This document shows, piece by piece, positions 24,182-34,931 of a stretch of DNA of 64,000 nucleotides. Numbering within the stretch: the first letter of the stretch is position 1; each line of letters starts with the position of its first letter. A model generated the notes under the pieces. The model worked only from the letters and a program-made list of their open reading frames with translations, made no database searches and had not been told where the DNA came from. Origin of the DNA: Paulinella micropora (lineage: Eukaryota; Cercozoa; Imbricatea; Euglyphida; Paulinellidae); contig WBZZ01005995.1 of assembly GCA_019918135.1 (NCBI GenBank), positions 30,001-94,000 on the forward strand. Reading direction: 5' to 3'. A program made the translations under genes and the position numbers.

Positions 24182-24598
24182 TCAGAGCGGAGGGGCAAAA
24201 TTAAGTAAACTTTTTTTTGGAGCCCGCCATTGGGGGATGGGGGCGCCCCCCCCTCCCCCTTCTTTCTTTCCCCCCCACCCCTTTGCCTTTTTAGATTTCA
24301 ATCCAATCCGGAATGGTTTCCGAACCGGCTCTTTTGCCGGTTCGGAACGAAGTCTGCTACAGATGTCAGCATGAATCGCGTGTTTGTATCTTCTGTAGCC
24401 CAAGCGCCAAGCTTCATTAGCCGCTAACTCTTGTGCTAAGCGTTCAACGATGGCCTGCTGTTGCGTGACCTCAATAGCCAGGCTTTCTATTGCGTCGGTC
24501 ACCGCAGCGTATAGTTCCCCCTTCAAGTTGTACCAGGCCACGACGTCCGCGCCTGTGTAACTAGCTTCAAACAGCTGATCCCCGGCACCGGAGTCCAT
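24182..24598 (-). CDS. 138-codon ORF, function unknown, C-terminal part repeat-derived
   Basis: ATG at 24598 opens MDSGAGDQLFEASYTGADVV, followed by a helical region rich in Ala, Glu and Leu (YAAVTDAIESLAIEV, AIVERLAQELAANEAWRLGY). This is the only stretch in 8-26 kb that does not read as repeat. After about residue 100 the frame enters an RD-type repeat (IGLKSKK), so the natural C-terminus is probably lost or the stop was supplied by the repeat. A fragment of the same N-terminus recurs at 39484-39546. No family recognised. Confidence 0.5.
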   Translation of the reverse strand: MDSGAGDQLFEASYTGADVVAWYNLKGELYAAVTDAIESLAIEVTQQQAIVERLAQELAANEAWRLGYRRYKHAIHADICSRLRSEPAKEPVRKPFRIGLKSKKAKGWGGKKEGGGGGAPIPQWRAPKKSLLNFAPPL

Positions 24599-25928
24599 GG
24601 ACGCCGGTGCCGGGGAACGTCTGTTTTTGGAGACGCACGGTGACGCACGGTGGCCGAGCCATGGCACGGACAGGACGCCGTCGGAGTAGTGAGGCTTTTG
24701 TCCTGGCGATTGACCACCGCCCGTCCATCCGCCGCAGCCGCGGCAGCCTGGGGGTGCTGTTGCAAGTGTCAAGTGTGATGCTTTGTCGAGTTTTAATTCA
24801 GCGTGGACTTTTCTTGCACTTTCTTGGCGCCCCACTCTCCCTGTCCCTTCCCTCTCCCTCTTGGTTCTCAGTGCTAGGATTAAAACTTTGTCAAAAAATT
24901 TTTATTTATCTTTCTTGTACACCGGCGAAGCGCGCCCCTGCCCTCCCTTCTCCCGCTCCTACCCCCGCAAACAAGGGACGAGGGGAGGAGGGATAGCAGG
25001 GGACAAGGGAAACAGAGGGACGAGAGTGAGGGGGGGGGGGGGGGAAAGCACACCCCCCTTCTTCCTCCTTTCCTCTTCCTCCCTCCTTCCCCCCTTTATT
25101 TCGTTTTCCCCGTTTGTTTCCTCCTTGTTCTCGGGCCAACATTTTTTTTCTTTTTTTATATTTTTCTGACCTTGCGCACTGGCCGAGCCATGGCACGGAC
25201 AGGACGCCTCGGGGTAGTGAAGCTCTTGTCCTCCTAGCACATTAACCACGGGGGCAGTACTATTCGCCGCAGGGTCGTGCTGGGGGCACGGTGCTCCGCT
25301 CCTAGTTTTCAGTGCTCAAGTGTACGACCGTCGAGTGGGCCGGATGCTGCGACAGCCTGAGGGTGACGTTGCAAGTGTCAAGTGTAAGACTTTGTCGAGT
25401 TTTAATTCAGCGTAATTTTTCTTGCACTTTCTTGGCGCAGAAGCTACAAACAAATAAAGACATGCAACGCTTCTACTAATCCCCCCCCCCCCCCCTATGC
25501 CGGGCGCTTTCCCCCCTTCACTCTTACTGACGAGGGGAAAAGATAGATTAATCCTCCTCGGCCCCTTCCTCTCTCTAGTTTTCAGTGCCAAGACTACAAC
25601 TCTGTCATGGATTTTTTTAATTTTTTGTACATTTCTTAGCGCGCCCCCTTCTTCCTCCCTTCCACTTTGTCTATCTTTATTTGTTCCCTTTGCTGTCGGG
25701 CAAAAAAATCTCCGCAGATCTTTCATATTTTTCTGACCTTGCGCACGGTGGCTGAGCCATGGCACGGACAGGACGCCGTCGGGGTAGTGAGGCTCTTGTC
25801 CTCCTGGCACATTTACCACGGGGGGGCAGTAACCATCCGCCGCAGGGTAGTGCTGGAGCACGGTGCGCAATATCTGCGGAAATAGGAAACATACTTCCCC
25901 CCTTCCCCCGAAATTTCGGCAGGGGGCC

Positions 25929-26267
25929 ATGACCGCAACCTTGGAGGCCGGATTTCTTTTTGCGCAAGTTTCCGGTTACCCGTTCAATTTCGCGACAACT
26001 GCGCGAGTACCGCAAACTGTGGACACTGACCGCAAAATGTTGCACATTAACGGGGAAATATATATTTTTGGCAGTTGTGAGTTGCGCCGTACTTCTGTCC
26101 CTCACGCAAATTCGTGGGGAGAAAATGAAGAACAAAGTCACGGGGCCGGGACAGATGCGTGTTTTTTGCCAAGGCCTCCGGGAATACACACAAGTAGCTT
26201 TTTAATTCCGCATAGATTGGTTGCAGCATCTCTAAACCTCACCTCCCCCTCCAAGATGCCTGTCTAG
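25929..26267 (+). CDS. weak ORF of 112 codons, function unknown
   Basis: ATG at 25929 (MTATLEAGFLFAQVSGYPFN). The surrounding 350 bp is unique and lacks the dispersed repeats. A competing frame at about 25960 gives a membrane-span-like stretch (YIFLAVVSCAVLLSLTQI) but has no ATG. Either could be an exon remnant. Confidence 0.25.
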   Translation: MTATLEAGFLFAQVSGYPFNFATTARVPQTVDTDRKMLHINGEIYIFGSCELRRTSVPHANSWGENEEQSHGAGTDACFLPRPPGIHTSSFLIPHRLVAASLNLTSPSKMPV

Positions 26268-26318
26268 TCTTCTGCGTCCGTGTGTTACTTTCGAATCTTC
26301 CTCGTCCCGTGGGTTGTT

Positions 26319-27863
26319 CTACGGGTAGATACTTTTCCAATTGCACACCACCTCCGCCTTGCTGCGCGCCGAGGCGGCGGCTGCCTGCAGGCTGTGAGGC
26401 GCGATCTGGTCGCAATACCGAAATTCCAACGTGCGCAACGATTCCTGAGCTAGCAGCACGGTCACGTCCTCCAAGGCCGGGCCCGTACAGGAGGCGACCG
26501 TCACTCTGCGCAGCACTGGCATGCACTGCAGTGCGTCGAAACTCGCCAGGTGTGTGCAGGCATAAAGAGACAACTCTTGTAGCGATTTAATCAGCGGTAT
26601 GTGCAAGGGGTGTTGCCATCTCTCGAGGCGCAGTATTTCGAGACCCGCACAGTGTTGCAGAGGCTCCAAAGTAGTAAGTTGCGCGCACTCTGTTAGCCCG
26701 AGCTCGCGGAGAGCCAGTGGTAGTCCGTGCACACTGGTAACGCCAGGGCAGTTGTATAGCTCCAGCTTTCTCAGCAACGGGCACAAACCTAGTACGCCCA
26801 GGTCCGCGCTCGTCAAGCAGTGCCCGAGTTGTAGCTCTACCAGCGGCAGGCGGGCCAGCGTGTGCAGCAGCGCCCCGTCGGCCGCCGAGACCTTGAGCTT
26901 CAGGGTCTGGAGCTGGCGTAGCTGCGGCAAACCTCGCAGCCCCCGGATGTTTTCGCAATCCGCTAGGTCTAGTTCGCGGAGGGCCGGGAAGGCCGACGGC
27001 AGCTCTGCCAGGAAGGCATCCGTCACGGCGGAGCAGCCGCGCAGGCCCAGGCGCTTCAGTTGGCTAAGTCTCCTGAGCGGGGTCAGGTCGGTGTGGAAGG
27101 GTGCACACTCCAGAACCAGCCCCTCGAGCTGGCGTAGCTGGCTCACGCATTCTATGCCCTCGTGGTTGATGCGGCAAGCACGGGTTAGTTCTAGCTGCCG
27201 AAGAGAGCCGAGGTGGCGCAGGTGCCGTAGCCCCGGGGCTTGCACGTGCAGGCAATTGTGCAGGCGCAAGTGTTCCAGAGACACAAAGGACTCGAGGCAG
27301 GCACAATCGTCATCCTGCCAGTCGTGGCACTCCAGCAAGGTCAGCTGGCGGAGCGCCGCCGGCGCCGCCAGCGCTGCCAGGTCTCGGTGCCGCAAGGGCC
27401 GGACCCACTCCAGCTGCAGTTCCTCGATCGAGGCGGGGCTGGACAGCACAGCTACAAGGCCAGCATCGTGGCAATCGCTGTAGCCCACCAACAGCTTTTG
27501 TACCCGCAGGCTCCGCAGCAAGTACGCCGCCATGTTGCGCGCCACAAACACTTGTGCTCTTTCTCCGGCTACTGCGACGCGGCCGAGGCTCTGCACACCC
27601 GCCGCGCGCAGGCCCAGGACTAGACTGCAATGGTCGGGCTGGTGCAAAGCGAGCTCGGCGGGGGGTACGTAACCCTGCCAGCACCGTGGCTGCCGGATCA
27701 GGGCGCGCAGCTGCCGGCCACACGAGGCCAGCCACACCAAGCCGGCAGGCGCGAAATCTCTGATGAGCCACCAGACGCCGTCTGGCAGGGACAGCAACCA
27801 GTGGTCGGGCTCCCGGCGGCGGCGCTTGCCGGGTCTCGCTGCTTGGTCGTGCCGGCTGGACAT
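26319..27863 (-). CDS. F-box-like leucine-rich repeat protein, 514 aa
   Basis: I chose the ATG at 27863 (MSSRHDQAARPGKRRRREPD); the open frame extends further upstream only through G-rich repeat. Residues about 25-60 (LLSLPDGVWWLIRDFAP followed by LVWLASCGRQLRALI) match an F-box-like helix bundle. From about residue 140 to the end run some 14 leucine-rich repeats of the LxxLxLxxC type (LRQLELTRACRI, LKRLGLRGCSAVTDAFL, LRELDLADCENI). Such proteins usually act as substrate receptors of SCF ubiquitin ligases, with the LRRs binding targets. No intron is needed. Giant viruses and protists carry large families of these. The repeats are intact and free of stops, so it is probably functional. Confidence 0.85.
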   Translation of the reverse strand: MSSRHDQAARPGKRRRREPDHWLLSLPDGVWWLIRDFAPAGLVWLASCGRQLRALIRQPRCWQGYVPPAELALHQPDHCSLVLGLRAAGVQSLGRVAVAGERAQVFVARNMAAYLLRSLRVQKLLVGYSDCHDAGLVAVLSSPASIEELQLEWVRPLRHRDLAALAAPAALRQLTLLECHDWQDDDCACLESFVSLEHLRLHNCLHVQAPGLRHLRHLGSLRQLELTRACRINHEGIECVSQLRQLEGLVLECAPFHTDLTPLRRLSQLKRLGLRGCSAVTDAFLAELPSAFPALRELDLADCENIRGLRGLPQLRQLQTLKLKVSAADGALLHTLARLPLVELQLGHCLTSADLGVLGLCPLLRKLELYNCPGVTSVHGLPLALRELGLTECAQLTTLEPLQHCAGLEILRLERWQHPLHIPLIKSLQELSLYACTHLASFDALQCMPVLRRVTVASCTGPALEDVTVLLAQESLRTLEFRYCDQIAPHSLQAAAASARSKAEVVCNWKSIYP

Positions 27864-28053
27864 GCCCGGCAGCGGGGTTAGGGTTAGACTTAGGCGGGGG
27901 TGTAGGTGCGCGGCGCTTACCCCTGCCAGGGGAGGGGGTGCCGTGTGTGTGGGCGGGAGGGGGGGGTACGGCGCGCTGGTGTTCTGTGCCCGGGGGGGGG
28001 GGGGTACGGCGCGTAGTTTGCTTGCTGCGGGTCGTGCGATTCTGCGAACCTTC

Positions 28054-28353
28054 CGCCTTACTGTGCACCGAGGCGGCAGCTTGCGCCAGGGTGTCATCGT
28101 CGATCGTATCGATCGTATCGAATGCAAACAATTCCAACCGGCACAACGACGGCAGAGATAGCAACACGGTCACGTCGGCCAAGGCCAGGCTTGGGCAATC
28201 TTCGATAAACACGTCGTGCAGCACAGGGCAATGCAGTAGCGCGCTGAAATCCTGCAGGTCCTCGCAACGATAAAGCGTCAACTCTTGTAGCGGCCCCAAA
28301 GTAGTAAGATGCTCGCAACCCCACAGCTCGAGCTCGCGGAGGGCCGGGAGGCG
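28054..28353 (-). pseudogene. C-terminal relic of a second LRR gene
   Basis: About 100 codons read LPALRELELWGCEHLTTLG, VLHDVFIEDCPSLALADVTV and end AQAAASVHSKAEG. This aligns with the last repeats and the end (LQAAAASARSKAEV) of the LRR gene immediately downstream on the same strand. The N-terminal part is replaced by RA repeat at 28360, and no proper stop follows. A tandem paralogue truncated by repeat insertion. Confidence 0.75.
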
Positions 28354-29303
28354 GGGTATGACAAGGGGAGCATAGGGACAAGAGGAGGGGGAAGCACACC
28401 CCGCCAACTTCTTCTTCCCTTCCTCTTCCTCCCTCCCTCCTTCCTTTCTTTCCCCCCCGTTTGTTCCCTTTGTTGTCGAGCAAATTTTTTTTCCTCTTTT
28501 CATATTTTTCTGATCTTGCGCACGATGGCCGACTCATGGCACTGACAGGACGCCGTCGGGGTTGTGAGGCTTTTGTCCTCCTGGCACATTGACCACAGTG
28601 TAATGCCTTGTCGAGCGTTAATTCAGCGTATTTCGCACATTCTTAGCGCCCCCTCCCTCTGCAAGATCTGCGGAAATAGGAACAAAATGAAAAGTGGAAA
28701 AGAATTTTTGTTTAGAACGCGTTTGCACGCGCTCTGAGGAGGGACGAGGGGAGGGGGGGATAGCAGAGGGACGAGAGGGAGGACGACAGGAAGCACACCC
28801 CGCCCCCTTCTTCCCCCTCCCCCTTCCTCTTCCTCCCTCGTTCCCCCTTCCCCACCCCCGTCTGTTCCCTCTGTTGTCGGGCAGAAAAAAATTCCGCAGA
28901 TTTTTTCATATTTTTCTGACCTTGCGCACGGTGGCCGAGCCACGGCACGGACAGGACGCCGTCGGGGTAGTGAGGCCTTTGTCCTCCTGGCACATTGACC
29001 ACGGGGAAGTACCATCTGCCGCAGGTTCGTGCTGGAGCGCAGTGCTCCGCTTCTAGTTTTCAGTGCCCAAGTGTAAGGCCGTCGAGCTTTAATTCAGCGT
29101 TAAATTCTCTCTATCTCCTAATTCTCAGTGTCAAATATAAGACCTTGTCGAGTTTTAATTCGGCGTGGACTTCAGGACATCCTGCGCGCATGCCGCCAAG
29201 CTGGTGACGACGAGGCCAGCATGTAAAGAGTCTGGCCTAACGGGAGACGACGCGTGCAATGAAAATGAATATACGATCCTCACCGAGGAAAACGGGCGCT
29301 AGC

Positions 29304-29417
29304 GAGCTTGTTCTGCCCGAGGGCTGGGATATCAAGGGGCAGGTCAGCGTGACTTTTCAAGGATGTCGGAATTTAAGTTCCTGTAGTGTGCCGGCCGCCT
29401 TCAAATATAGAACTTAA
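29304..29417 (+). pseudogene. LRR-like fragment, recurring (copy 1)
   Basis: A 37-codon stretch reads LPEGWDIKGQVSVTFQGCRN and LSSCSVPAAFKYRT before a stop. Its pattern resembles the beta-strand turns of the LRR-like fragment at 40675. Related copies lie at about 33075-33130, 38735-38875 and 39726-39872, all plus strand, each followed by similar sequence. Confidence 0.45.
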
Positions 29418-29478
29418 AAGACTGGTGGCCAGAAAATCCTAGGTTCATTGTGTTTAATAAACTTTTTTTTGGGCAAGG

Positions 29479-29585
29479 GCGCGCACTTCGTCCTCCAGCG
29501 CCTCCGGATCGTACGCCAGCTCCAACACTGCCTGTTGCAGTGCGAGGCACGACCTGCCTGAGCGTGGGGCTGTGACACACCCGCC
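29479..29585 (-). pseudogene. relic of MYND-gene C-terminal region
   Basis: Minus-strand translation gives LQQAVLELAYDPEALEDEV, corresponding to LQRLVLELACDANFRDDD in the MYND gene at 33370-34535. Nucleotide similarity (GCCAGCTCCAACAC...CTGCCTGAGCG) is also plain. Only about 100 bp survive. Confidence 0.6.
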
Positions 29586-30689
29586 GGGAGAGGGAGGGGG
29601 GGGGGAGGGGCGCGCTAAAATTGTAAAGAAAATAATAAATCCCTAACAGAATTTTAATCTTTGTCACTGAGAACTAGGAGGGGGAGAGGAAAAGGTAGCA
29701 GAAAGGATCTTTGGATACAATGAGAGGGGGCGGGGGGCACCAGGGACAAGGGTGCGCCTCCGTCTAAAAACGGGGGGGAGAGGGAAGGAGTAGGGGGGGA
29801 AGAAGGCGCCAAGAAAGTGCGAAAAAGAATACGCTGAATTAAAGCTCGACAAAGTCTTGCACTTGACACTGAGAACTAGTAGGAGAGGGAGAGGGAAGGG
29901 GCAGGGAGGGGGAGAGGGGCTTAGTGGAGGCGTGTCATGTATTTTTTTGTAGCATTTGCGCCCTTCCCTCTCCTCCTTCCCTTGCTCCTTGAGCTCCCTG
30001 GGCTCAGGGGAGGGAGAGGGGAGGGTGGCAGAAAGGATATTTGGATATAGGGGGGGGGGGGGCGCCCATCTCTCTGCAAATCCGGGCCTGAAAAAATAAA
30101 GGAGGGGGGAAGCGCCCCGCCACGGACTCAGTTCTATCTTAGTTTTGTTTCAGTTCTGCCCCCCTGCTCTTTGAGCCCCCCGGGCTCAGGGGGGGGGGGG
30201 GTAGAGGGAAGGAAAGGCACAAGACAAATGTAAAGGAGAGGGGGGGGGGGCGCCAAGAGAGTGCGAAAAAGAATACGCTGAATTAAAGCTCGACGGTCTT
30301 ACACTTGACACTGAAAAATAGGAGCGGGAGGAGGAGGAAGCACAAATTGTCTTAGCCCCCCGTCTGAGAATTGGGAGTGGGAGTGGGAAGGGGGAGGAGA
30401 AGGGGCGTGCTAAGAATGTAAAAAAAAGAAATAATTAAAAAAAATCACTGACAAAGCTTTAATCTTGGCACTGCAAACTAGTAGAGGGAGAGGGAAGGCG
30501 CAGCGCCAAGAAAGTGCAAGAAAAGTCCACGCTGAATTAAAACTCGAAGATTTGCACAAACTAAGAGAGGGGGGAGGGGCGCGCCAAGAAAGTGTATAAT
30601 TTTTTTATAGAGCTCGACAAAGTCTTACATTTGGCAGTGCTAAGAGAGAGAAAGAGAGAGGGAAGGGGCAGGGGTGTCGCGACGTCTTT

Positions 30690-30890
30690 GTGCTCACTGT
30701 CCTTCCTGTTGTTTGAAAAGTACCGCGCCCGCCACCCCAGCTCAGCGCGTCGTTGCCGAAGCAGATGTACATTCCCTTTTCTCTGTTCTGTAAAAATTTC
30801 ACATGCTTGAGGTTATCTTCTTCGCTATAGCACAGGACTATCCACACCAGCTTGACGCTACCATCTGGCGAAATTTCATACCTGTCCTGT
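30690..30890 (-). pseudogene. recurring coding fragment WIVLCYSEEDNLKH, copy 1
   Basis: About 60 codons with the string MYICFGNDALSWGGGRGT, near-identical in three places (here, 33125 and 39895). It lacks start and stop context. The family is not recognised. Confidence 0.5.
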
Positions 30891-31015
30891 ACAGCTGGCT
30901 GCTGCTAGTGCTCCAGCCTGATATGTTTGCTTCGCCGATGAGCATCCCGTATCGACCATAGGTTTTAGGCTTGGGCCCTGGACACTGACGAGACACGCAG
31001 GTGTTGCTAGGGCGG

Positions 31016-31147
31016 ATGGCCGCGTACCCGCGCTTCGCCCTCGCGTGTCTGCGGACGCAGAGTCACGCGGAGACTAGCTCAGAGAAGGATGAACCCTTTG
31101 GCTGGCTCCTTGCAAGGCCGCAGCCGCAGCGCCTCGCCGTTGCCTAA
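31016..31147 (+). CDS. small ORF, 43 codons
   Basis: ATG at 31016 to TAA at 31145 (MAAYPRFALACLRTQSHAET, ending PQPQRLAVA) within about 300 bp of unique, non-repetitive sequence. It may be an exon or a chance ORF. Confidence 0.2.
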   Translation: MAAYPRFALACLRTQSHAETSSEKDEPFGWLLARPQPQRLAVA

Positions 31148-31699
31148 TTCACAACCATACTGTCTTCGAGCGTTTCTTTGTTTGGCTGCCTGCTGGAGTT
31201 AGCATGAAAAAAGCAGAGACATCCAGAGGCTGCACTGTCGCTCCCCTTGGCACTCGCGGCCATTACAGATGTTCGTACTGTAAGAGGCCACTCTCTTTGT
31301 GCGCATTTGTACCCTCTTTTGTTAAACTGTTACTCCCTTGTTTCTCTCTCTCATCTTTGCCCTTCCCCCAACTAGGAGAGGGAAAGGGCGCGCTAAGAAT
31401 GTAGTGTCGTAACTACTCAAGGAGCAGGGAAAGCTTTTTAATTTGAGTCTAACCTGTAGACTTGAGCCCGTGCACGTACCAGCAAGCCCCCTTGTAGACT
31501 TTCAGTGCCAAGATTACAACTTTGTCACGGATTTTTTTTTGCGTGATTTTGTACACAGGCGAAGCGTGCCCCTGCCCTCCCGATTCTCAGACAGTGAGGG
31601 GGGGGGGGGGAAGCACATCCCGCCCCCTTCTTCCTCCCCCCCTTTCTCTTCCTCCTCCCGTCCCCCGTCTGTTCCCTTTGTTGTCGGGCAAAAAAAAAT

Positions 31700-31889
31700 T
31701 TCCGCAGATCTTTTCATATTTGTCTGACCTTGCGCACGGTGGCTGAGCTATGGCACGGACAGGACGCCGTCGGGGGGTAAATGTGGGGCTTTTTTCCTCC
31801 TAGCGCATTGACCACCGCGCCATCCATTCGCCGCAGGGTCGTGCTGGAGTACGGTGCGCAAGATCTGTGGAAATATCTGCGGAAATATG
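31700..31889 (+). repeat. RA family copy with complete outer arms
   Basis: Here the inverted ends extend beyond the core. The left arm holds TCCGCAGATCTTTTCATATT, and the right arm holds its complement order with GATCTGTGGAAATATC and GCGGAAATATGAAAAG. That gives nested terminal inverted repeats of about 35-40 bp, the layout of a MITE. Confidence 0.7.
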
Positions 31890-33124
31890 AAAAGTGAAAA
31901 AAAATTCGGAACGCGTTTGCACGCGCAAACAAGGGACGAGGGGAGGGGGGGGGGGATAGCAGGGGACAAAGGGAAGAGGAGGGAATGAGGGGGGGGGGGA
32001 GAGGAGTATTTCCCCTCCATGCCCTTTGTCTTCTCCTTTCCTCTTCCTCCCCCCCTTCTTTTCCCCCGTCTGTTTCGTTTGTTGTAGGACCAAAAAAAAT
32101 TGTTTTTCCTCTTTTCATCCGCCACAGAATTGTACCGGAAGCACAGTGCTCCGCTCCTAGTTTTCAGTGCCCCAAGTGTAAGACCGTCGAGCTTTAATTC
32201 AGCGTATTCTTTTACGCACTCTCTTGGCGCGCGAGCAGAGAACAGACGGTGCCGGCTAGGGTTCTAACATAGGCTACCGCAGCAACATGACGTGGGCCGG
32301 ATGCCGCGGCAGCCTGAGGGTGCCGTTGCAAGTGTCAAGTGTAATGCCTTGTCGAGTTTTAATTCAGCGTGGACTTTTCTTGCACTTTCTTGGCGCCTAC
32401 TCCCCCTGTCCCTTCCCTTTCCCTCTCTCTCTCTTAGTTCTCAATGCCAAGATTAAAACTTTGTCAGGGATTTTTTTATTTTTTTGTACACCGGCGAAGC
32501 GCGCCCCTGCCCTCCCCCTTTCCGCTCCCGCCGAGCTTTAATTCAGCGCATTCTTTTTCGCACTCCCTTGACGCTCCTACCCCTCCCCTTTCCCTGTTCC
32601 TTGAGCCCCCCGGGCTCAGGGGGCTCAGAGGGGGGGAAGAAAGAAGAGGGAGGGGGGGGCGCCCCCCCCCATTGGTGGGCTCCAAAAAAAAAGTTTACTT
32701 ATTGTTGCCCCTCCGCTCCTAGTTTTCAGTGCCAAGACTACAACTCTGTCATGGATTTTTTTGCGCTGATTTTTGTACACCGGCGAAGCGCGCCCCCTTC
32801 TTCCTCCCTTCCACTTTTTCTACCCCCGTCTGTTCTCTTTGTGGTCAGGCAAAAAATCTCAGCAGATCTTTCATATTTTTCCGACCTTGCGCACGGTGGC
32901 TGAGCCATGGCGCGGACAGGACGCCGTCGAGCTTTCAGCGTTAAATTCTCTCTATCTCCTAATTCTCAGTGTCAAATATAAGACCTTGTCGAGTTTTAAT
33001 TCGGCGTTGACTTCAGGACACCCTGCGCGCATGCCACCAAGAGGGTGACAACGAGGTCCGCATGTAAAGAGTCTGGCCTGGGGCAGGTCAGCGTGACTTT
33101 TCAAGGATGTCGGAATTTAAGTTC

Positions 33125-33311
33125 CTGTTGTTTGAATAGTACCGCGCCCGCCACCCCAGCTCAGCGCGTCGTTACCGAAGCAGATGTACATTCCCTTTTC
33201 TCTGTTCTGTAAAAATTTCATATGCTTGAGGTTATCTTCTTTGCTATAGCACAGGACTATCCACACCAGCTTGACACTACCATCTGGCGTGCCTCGCAAA
33301 TGGCACATTCC
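33125..33311 (-). pseudogene. recurring coding fragment, copy 2
   Basis: Starts MCHLRGTPDGSVKLVWIVLC and continues as in copy 1. It is joined directly to a copy of the LRR-like fragment (33075-33130), so the two travel as a unit. Confidence 0.5.
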
Positions 33312-33369
33312 TCCGTTACTCTTTTGTTTTAAAATCGCGGAGCCATGCTAATTTTCTTTTTAATCAAAC

Positions 33370-34535
33370 TCACCCCCGGTCGTAAACATCTTGCATCGCG
33401 TACAGGAATGGCTGCAACAGCCCCGGCACCCAGTCACGCACCTCAAATTGCAGCGCGTCGCCCGGACGGCAACTGTGCCAGTCGCGGCGCGCCCGCAGCC
33501 AGTCGTTGAGCGCGGCCTCGGCCGCCTGGCACAATTCGCGCCCGGTGCCGGTGTCGTCGTCGTCGTCGTCCCTGAAGTTCGCATCGCACGCCAGCTCCAA
33601 CACCAACCGCTGCAGGACGAGGCGCATGGCCGTGAGGTCGTCGGGCGGGGCCCCCTTGCAGCGCTCCCGCCAGTAGCTCTGCGGCGTGCCCAGCCGCACC
33701 GCCTGCCTGAGCGCGGCGCCCCGGCACTCCCGCCGGTGGGCCGAGCGCCAGTGTGCGTTCTGGCACACGCTGTTGCAATACATTCTGGCGTGGCACGAGC
33801 TGCAGGAGCGCAGCCCCGTGGCCCCCGCGCGGCCGCAGGCGGCACAGCACAGCGGCGGGAGACGGTCTGCCGGACCGCCCGTTATCGCGCTCCCTGAACT
33901 TTCTGGGCCTCCCGCTCTCTCTAGACTTATGGGGCTGTTTGGCCGCCCCATCATCGTTACCGCGGCCAGCGTCGCATGCACACTGTCGGAACCCTCTGAA
34001 CTTTCTGAACTTTCTTGACCGTCTGGTCGTCTCAAGGTCAGCGAGGCCAGGGCCGTGTGCACATTGTCGGGATCCTCCCTGACGTCCACGAGCGCGGAAC
34101 TCACTACCAAGACCAGCTCCAAGCCGGTGACGGCGCGCTGTGCGCGAGGACGTCGCGCAGGGGCCTCGACTCGGGCTGGGCCAGTTGTTCTGCGGAGATG
34201 TGCTGCACTGCCAGGCTATCGTCGTCCCGCCCCAAGCGCAGGTACAGGAGCCTGCTGTCGGCGGCCACAGGCACACAAGGCGCCAGGGTGTCGTACCACA
34301 GGAGGGGCTCCCGGCACATCTTGCGCAGGAAACGGCGCAGGCGCTTGAACTCCTTGACCACCTGCGACCCCGAGTAGCAGATCTTCCGGTGCGTTCGTTT
34401 CCAGTCTTCCTTCTGGCACCGCGGGCTGCAGTACGTCGCGTAGCGGCAGCGGCCGCACCTGCGGACGCGCATTGGGACTTGGGCTTTATTTGGGCACGAG
34501 AGGCTGAAGCACCGGCCCTTGTCGGAAATCTCCAT
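33370..34535 (-). pseudogene. double MYND zinc-finger protein split by a frameshift
   Basis: ATG at 34535 (MEISDKGRCF) opens a frame with a MYND finger at about residues 24-52 (CGRCRYATYCSPRCQKEDW and KRTHRKIC); it stops at 34104. A second frame, which has no ATG, takes over near 34125 (GLELVLVVSSALVDVRED). It carries a second MYND finger (CCAACGRAG, CSSCHARMYCNSVCQNAHW, HRREC) and ends at 33370. One base change near 34125 would join them into about 388 residues. MYND fingers mediate protein-protein contacts, and such proteins are common in giant viruses and protists. Two overlapping genes, or a sequencing error, are the alternatives. It lies downstream of and collinear with the Fanzor-like gene. 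Confidence 0.75.
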
Positions 34536-34703
34536 GGCGCAATTAGGGCTGCCCAGGAGAAAGATCTTCTTTTCAAATCGGATTGAAATCTTAGAGAGGC
34601 GAACCCCTCCAGAGATTCCTACAGCTGGAAGGGAGAAAGGGCAGCACGCGGCACATCCCCCTCCCTTCTCAGAGCGGGGGGCAAAGCCCCCGAGCCCCCC
34701 CTT

Positions 34704-34723
34704 CAGCCCGCGCCAGCGGGCTG
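34704..34723. terminator. hairpin with CAGCCCGC stem at Fanzor 3' end
   Basis: Perfect 8-bp stem CAGCCCGC / GCGGGCTG with loop GCCA, beginning one base past the stop of the zinc-ribbon frame. The same stem occurs at 34912 and 51234. It could be a terminator-like or transposon-end structure; function is inferred. Confidence 0.5.
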
Positions 34724-34911
34724 TAGCAGTCTTACAAGGATGTTGCGGCTGGCGTTCATGTCGCACCCGTGCTGCAGGGCGCACCACTGGCAGCTGTACG
34801 TCTTGGCAGCTTTGATGTCTCTCCACAGCGCCCCGCATTGCGTACACGCCTGTGTGGTAAACTCTTCGTTGCAGATCAGAACTTTGCACTTGCCTACATA
34901 CTCTCGCTGCG

Positions 34912-34931
34912 CAGCCCGCAGGCGCGGGCTG
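34912..34931. repeat. second CAGCCCGC hairpin at the Fanzor deletion junction
   Basis: Identical 8-bp stem, loop AGGC, lying exactly where the Fanzor frame breaks, next to a GGGGGCGCC palindrome (about 34945-34960). Confidence 0.6.

Larger units (their letters stand above)
8258..25870. repeat. gene-poor mosaic of short dispersed repeats
   Basis: About 17.6 kb built from a few short families (RA, RB, RC, RD, RH, described separately) stitched together by C-, G- and CT-rich tracts. Long reading frames here are repeat translation: the same peptide strings recur in all frames, and most need non-ATG starts. Only the ORF at 24182-24598 stands out as non-repeat coding sequence. Larger blocks of 170-260 bp recur three or four times in the same order, showing segmental duplication of the mosaic itself. 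Confidence 0.8.
28360..33360. repeat. repeat mosaic with orientation switch
   Basis: RA, RB, RC and RH units continue. Between about 29600 and 30660 the RB and RC units are inverted relative to their neighbours, indicating an inverted segment. Gene fragments at 29304, 29479, 30690, 31016 and 33125 are listed separately; otherwise I see no genes. Confidence 0.65.

Noticed and set aside
8258-25900. Many ORFs of 60-395 codons in the repeat field
   Set aside because: The same strings (for example RTVAEPWHGQDAVG, PPCARSEKYEKYE) occur in several frames and both strands as repeat units recur, and most lack ATG starts.
26599-27483. A 294-codon plus-strand ORF across the LRR gene
   Set aside because: Antisense shadow of a strong LRR coding frame in GC-rich sequence; Ser/Arg-rich with no domain.
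27310-28503. A 397-codon minus ORF joining the LRR relic to the next gene
   Set aside because: Only about 100 codons are LRR; the rest is repeat and an out-of-frame overlap with the LRR gene at 26319-27863.
33443-34576. A 377-codon minus ORF over the MYND region
   Set aside because: Wrong-frame shadow; the Cys/His fingers are in the other two frames.
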